Shown piece by piece: positions 6,443-8,818 of a stretch of 8,818 bases of DNA (within the stretch, counting starts at the first letter, position 1; the number at the start of each line of letters is the position of its first letter). A model generated the notes under the pieces. The model did no database searches. It saw only the letters and a list, made by a program, of their open reading frames with translations, and was not told the origin of the DNA. This DNA comes from Lysobacterales bacterium (GTDB lineage: Bacteria > Pseudomonadota > Gammaproteobacteria > Xanthomonadales > Marinicellaceae). A program made the position numbers and the translations under genes. The stretch is from assembly GCA_027083915.1 (NCBI GenBank), contig JALWML010000650.1:1-8818 (forward strand). Reading direction: 5' to 3'.

Positions 6443-8818
6443 TGCATCTCAGGGTCAAAGAATTTATCAGAAATAGCGGTTAGTTCTTGATTGTTAATCA
6501 ACCATTTGCTGCCTGACTGATTTTCGGGATAAGTCACATTAATTGTCACCGACAATTGCTGTGGTGTAGAGAAATCATAAATAATAAAACCACTTTCTTG
6601 AGTCGAGGTTTGCACTAATTCGCAATCAGGACAAAATCCAGTTACAGATAACATCTGTAACTGACCTGATTCACTGTTGTTAGCGTTTCCTATTGACCAT
6701 CGTGGTTGACCATTTTCATCATAGTAATAAACCAACATAACAATTGCCCCTCCTTTACTGTTAACACTAACACCCCAGCCTGAATCATTGGAGTTATAAA
6801 ATGATCCAGAGAATTGTTTGCTTGTTGACTGATTGGAAACATTGAGATAAATAAAGGGCTCTGAACTTTCCCTACCACTAATACTCCATGAAAACAGGGC
6901 ATTTGTAGCATCGGAAAAATCTAAACTTACCTGACCAACCATCTCTGAAGTAGCAGTTCTACTTACCGCGTCCCATCTTACAGTCAGCAAATCTGCTTGC
7001 CAATTGGGCTGGTAAGCTCCAGTAGCAATATACCACGTTGGTGTACCATCATCATTATAGGTATACCAAATCATAAATAAGTTTTCACCAGCCAGATGTA
7101 CATCTATTCCATGCCCATTTCTTCGTGGGTTATACCATAGACCTGTTTTGGGTCGAATCTGCGTTGAACTGGCATCGGTGGGATTAGAACCCTTGGCAAT
7201 TTCTTCTTTATCATTAATACCATCTCCATCTCGATCAAAGGCTAAACGCTGACCCAAACCTTTTGGTACAAGTGTATAAGTTAAGGTATTTGAGGTTGTG
7301 GGCGTTGCCATTAAACCAATTGAACTGACTGCTTCATTATCTTCATTAACAAAATTATCATCACCCGCGTTAAACAAATAATTCACTCCATTACTGGCAT
7401 TGACAATTAAATCGACTTTGCCACTTTGAGCAATCCTAACTAATTCATCGACTCGGGCATTGCTTTGAGTCGCCTGAGAGAGACTGACTTGCTGGCCAAC
7501 TCCTGCATGGGTGTCTTGTGATTGTTCTGGTGTATTTCCCAGTGGAATATGACCGTTATCTAAATCCGAACCAGAAAACGCCATCATCAATGCCACTAAA
7601 TCAGCCACCTCTTGATCAGAGTCCACACCAAAAGCTGGCGCACTTAAGAATCGAGAAACCGAATCTATTGCACCATCGTGTAAAAAACCAAACCCTGATA
7701 AAGATTGGGTTCGTGACATTTCAAATCCGACTTTTTCGTATAAATTTCTCAACTGTGGTGTTTTAATGGATTTTTGTGTTGAGCCATCGACACTAACAAT
7801 TCCAAGGTGATTGGCATCAAAAGGGCCAAGTGGCATAACTTCACCACCAACACTGGCATTAATAACACCTAATTTTAGGGCTCCATTAACAGCCATACCA
7901 GTTGGAATAGTGTGGCAAGAACCGCATTGAAAGACATTATCTAACAAGCCTAAATTAAATAACTGTAAACCGTTTTGTGGATTACCTGAACCCAATGGTT
8001 GACCTGCATCTGAAAAACGTCCAGAGGTATAATGGTTATTTAGATCTATATTTTCAGGCAGCGTGTTGTCAATATTTCGATAGGCATTAGGTGGAAAGGT
8101 AATGGTTGACAACATGGATTTGAATTGAGCCATTTCCTGACTGGTTAACTGCGTATCATCGCCATTTATCGACATAAAAGCTCCATTAAACTCCTCTATT
8201 CCATCCCTATCACCACGCCAGTGAAAGGGTTCGTGTCCAATAATATCTTGAAAAGTTTGCGTCATCATCGGGCCTTTCATGGGATGAAAGTTTTCACAAT
8301 TGAAATTAGAAACAGCAGAAAAATCTGTTTGACAGTTTTGGTTGAAAATTTTCATATCACCTGATGGGTCGCCTAAATCCCATGCCAATTTATCCATTCG
8401 AGCATCCACATGACAGGAAGCACAGGCAGCTTGTCCTAATCCTGAAGTATCATGGGTACTGTACAAAAATTTTCGCCCCTCTACAATTGTTTGTGGCAAA
8501 GGGTTAAATAAGTGCATTTTATTTAACTCCATTTGGCTTTGAGTATCAATAACCGATAAACTCGCCTCAAAATGATTCCATGCATACAGTCGATTATGAC
8601 TTTCATCCAATGCCAACCCAGTGACACCTTGACCTGCTTCAATATGCCCTTTGCGATTTCCAAAAGAATCAATAACGATAACATTGTTTGAACCCATACC
8701 TGAAACATAACCCGTATTGCCATCAGCACTCCACACGATTCCTCGTGGATCGCCGATTGATTTATCCCTTTCAGATTGAGCAATAGTTGAGCTGGTGTAA
8801 GTCAAATGAGGATTTAAA
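6439..8818 (-). CDS. Exported di-heme cytochrome c peroxidase-like protein with propeller and C-terminal modules (5' end outside window)
   Basis: The frame runs open to the right edge, so the N-terminus and signal peptide are missing; an in-frame TTG near 8805 is not a convincing start. Numbering from that codon (788 residues), residues about 15-95 are YVTN-like propeller blades. The di-heme part carries C-A-S-C-H (128-132) and C-G-S-C-H (294-298), 166 residues apart as in the CcpA/MauG family, plus H-W-R-G-D-R (195-200), K-T-P-Q-L-R-N (348-354) and F-L-H-D-G (374-378). A calcium-binding type-3-thrombospondin-like D-R-D-G-D-G stretch begins at 524. Two copies of the module found in the propeller protein follow (about 554-656 and 666-776). 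Heme attachment requires export to the periplasm. Peroxide reduction or MauG-like oxidation of a protein or small molecule is family-based inference. It overlaps the esterase gene by 4 nt. Confidence 0.88.
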   Translation of the reverse strand, partial: LNPHLTYTSSTIAQSERDKSIGDPRGIVWSADGNTGYVSGMGSNNVIVIDSFGNRKGHIEAGQGVTGLALDESHNRLYAWNHFEASLSVIDTQSQMELNKMHLFNPLPQTIVEGRKFLYSTHDTSGLGQAACASCHVDARMDKLAWDLGDPSGDMKIFNQNCQTDFSAVSNFNCENFHPMKGPMMTQTFQDIIGHEPFHWRGDRDGIEEFNGAFMSINGDDTQLTSQEMAQFKSMLSTITFPPNAYRNIDNTLPENIDLNNHYTSGRFSDAGQPLGSGNPQNGLQLFNLGLLDNVFQCGSCHTIPTGMAVNGALKLGVINASVGGEVMPLGPFDANHLGIVSVDGSTQKSIKTPQLRNLYEKVGFEMSRTQSLSGFGFLHDGAIDSVSRFLSAPAFGVDSDQEVADLVALMMAFSGSDLDNGHIPLGNTPEQSQDTHAGVGQQVSLSQATQSNARVDELVRIAQSGKVDLIVNASNGVNYLFNAGDDNFVNEDNEAVSSIGLMATPTTSNTLTYTLVPKGLGQRLAFDRDGDGINDKEEIAKGSNPTDASSTQIRPKTGLWYNPRRNGHGIDVHLAGENLFMIWYTYNDDGTPTWYIATGAYQPNWQADLLTVRWDAVSRTATSEMVGQVSLDFSDATNALFSWSISGRESSEPFIYLNVSNQSTSKQFSGSFYNSNDSGWGVSVNSKGGAIVMLVYYYDENGQPRWSIGNANNSESGQLQMLSVTGFCPDCELVQTSTQESGFIIYDFSTPQQLSVTINVTYPENQSGSKWLINNQELTAISDKFFDPEMQ
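6478..7146 (-). repeat. Two divergent copies of the WYTY module in the peroxidase C-terminus
   Basis: Copy 1 (from about 7146) reads G-L-W-Y-N-P-R-R-N-G-H-G, then WYTY (residues 580-583) and a Trp591-centred strand ending in Gly. This matches copy B of the propeller protein at G-x-W, P-x-R-x-G-x-G, WYTY and the following N/D-x-x-G...W...G. Copy 2 (from about 6807) reads G-S-F-Y-N...S-G-W-G-V-S-V, then V-Y-Y-Y-D-E-N-G and P-R-W. The spacing between copies is about 113 residues. Copy 1 lacks the cysteine pair seen in the propeller protein; copy 2 carries a C-P-D-C motif (725-728) instead. Confidence 0.65.

Noticed and set aside
8523..8783. An 86-codon minus-strand ORF overlapping the peroxidase propeller region
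   Set aside because: It is an out-of-frame shadow; the peroxidase frame shows clear YVTN-like and heme motifs while this one shows none.
8803..8805. TTG as the true start of the peroxidase gene
   Set aside because: The frame continues upstream to the window edge with no stop, the first residues are not a signal peptide, and a periplasmic heme protein with a propeller needs more N-terminal sequence.

Overview
The window looks like chromosomal DNA from an AT-rich, Gram-negative gammaproteobacterium. The evidence is a fused two-domain RlmKL rRNA methyltransferase (the gammaproteobacterial arrangement), an Aah1-type adenine deaminase close to the Pseudomonas type as I remember it, and an exported c-type di-heme peroxidase. 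The secreted proteins with WYTY-like C-terminal modules recall marine Xanthomonadales-related lineages such as Marinicella, but that placement is inference. I see no mobile element, tRNA, rRNA or CRISPR array.

Layout. Positions 1-197 are a non-coding leader with a possible promoter, a 14-bp palindrome and a GC-rich hairpin. A plus-strand gene (198-2240) encodes a secreted protein with a seven-bladed FG-GAP-type propeller followed by two tandem copies of a roughly 130-residue module. It converges on a minus-strand cluster, and one strong bidirectional hairpin terminator (2251-2294) separates them. In transcription order the minus-strand genes are: a large exported di-heme cytochrome c peroxidase-like protein cut by the right edge (6439 to beyond 8818); a PHB-depolymerase/LpqC-type esterase overlapping it by ATGA (5552-6442); rlmKL (3350-5482), which has its own extended -10 promoter; and adenine deaminase (2315-3319), 30 nt behind rlmKL.

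The minus-strand genes form two likely units. One is peroxidase plus esterase, both exported and translationally coupled. The other is rlmKL plus adenine deaminase, both cytoplasmic and linked to RNA modification and purine salvage. The most unusual content is a C-terminal module present twice in the propeller protein and twice, more divergently, in the peroxidase. It has a G-x-W-(Y/F)-(D/N)-P-x-R-x-G-x-G opening, a WYTY core and, in the propeller protein, a conserved cysteine pair. I cannot match it to a named domain from memory. It may be a lineage-specific add-on shared by otherwise unrelated exported proteins.
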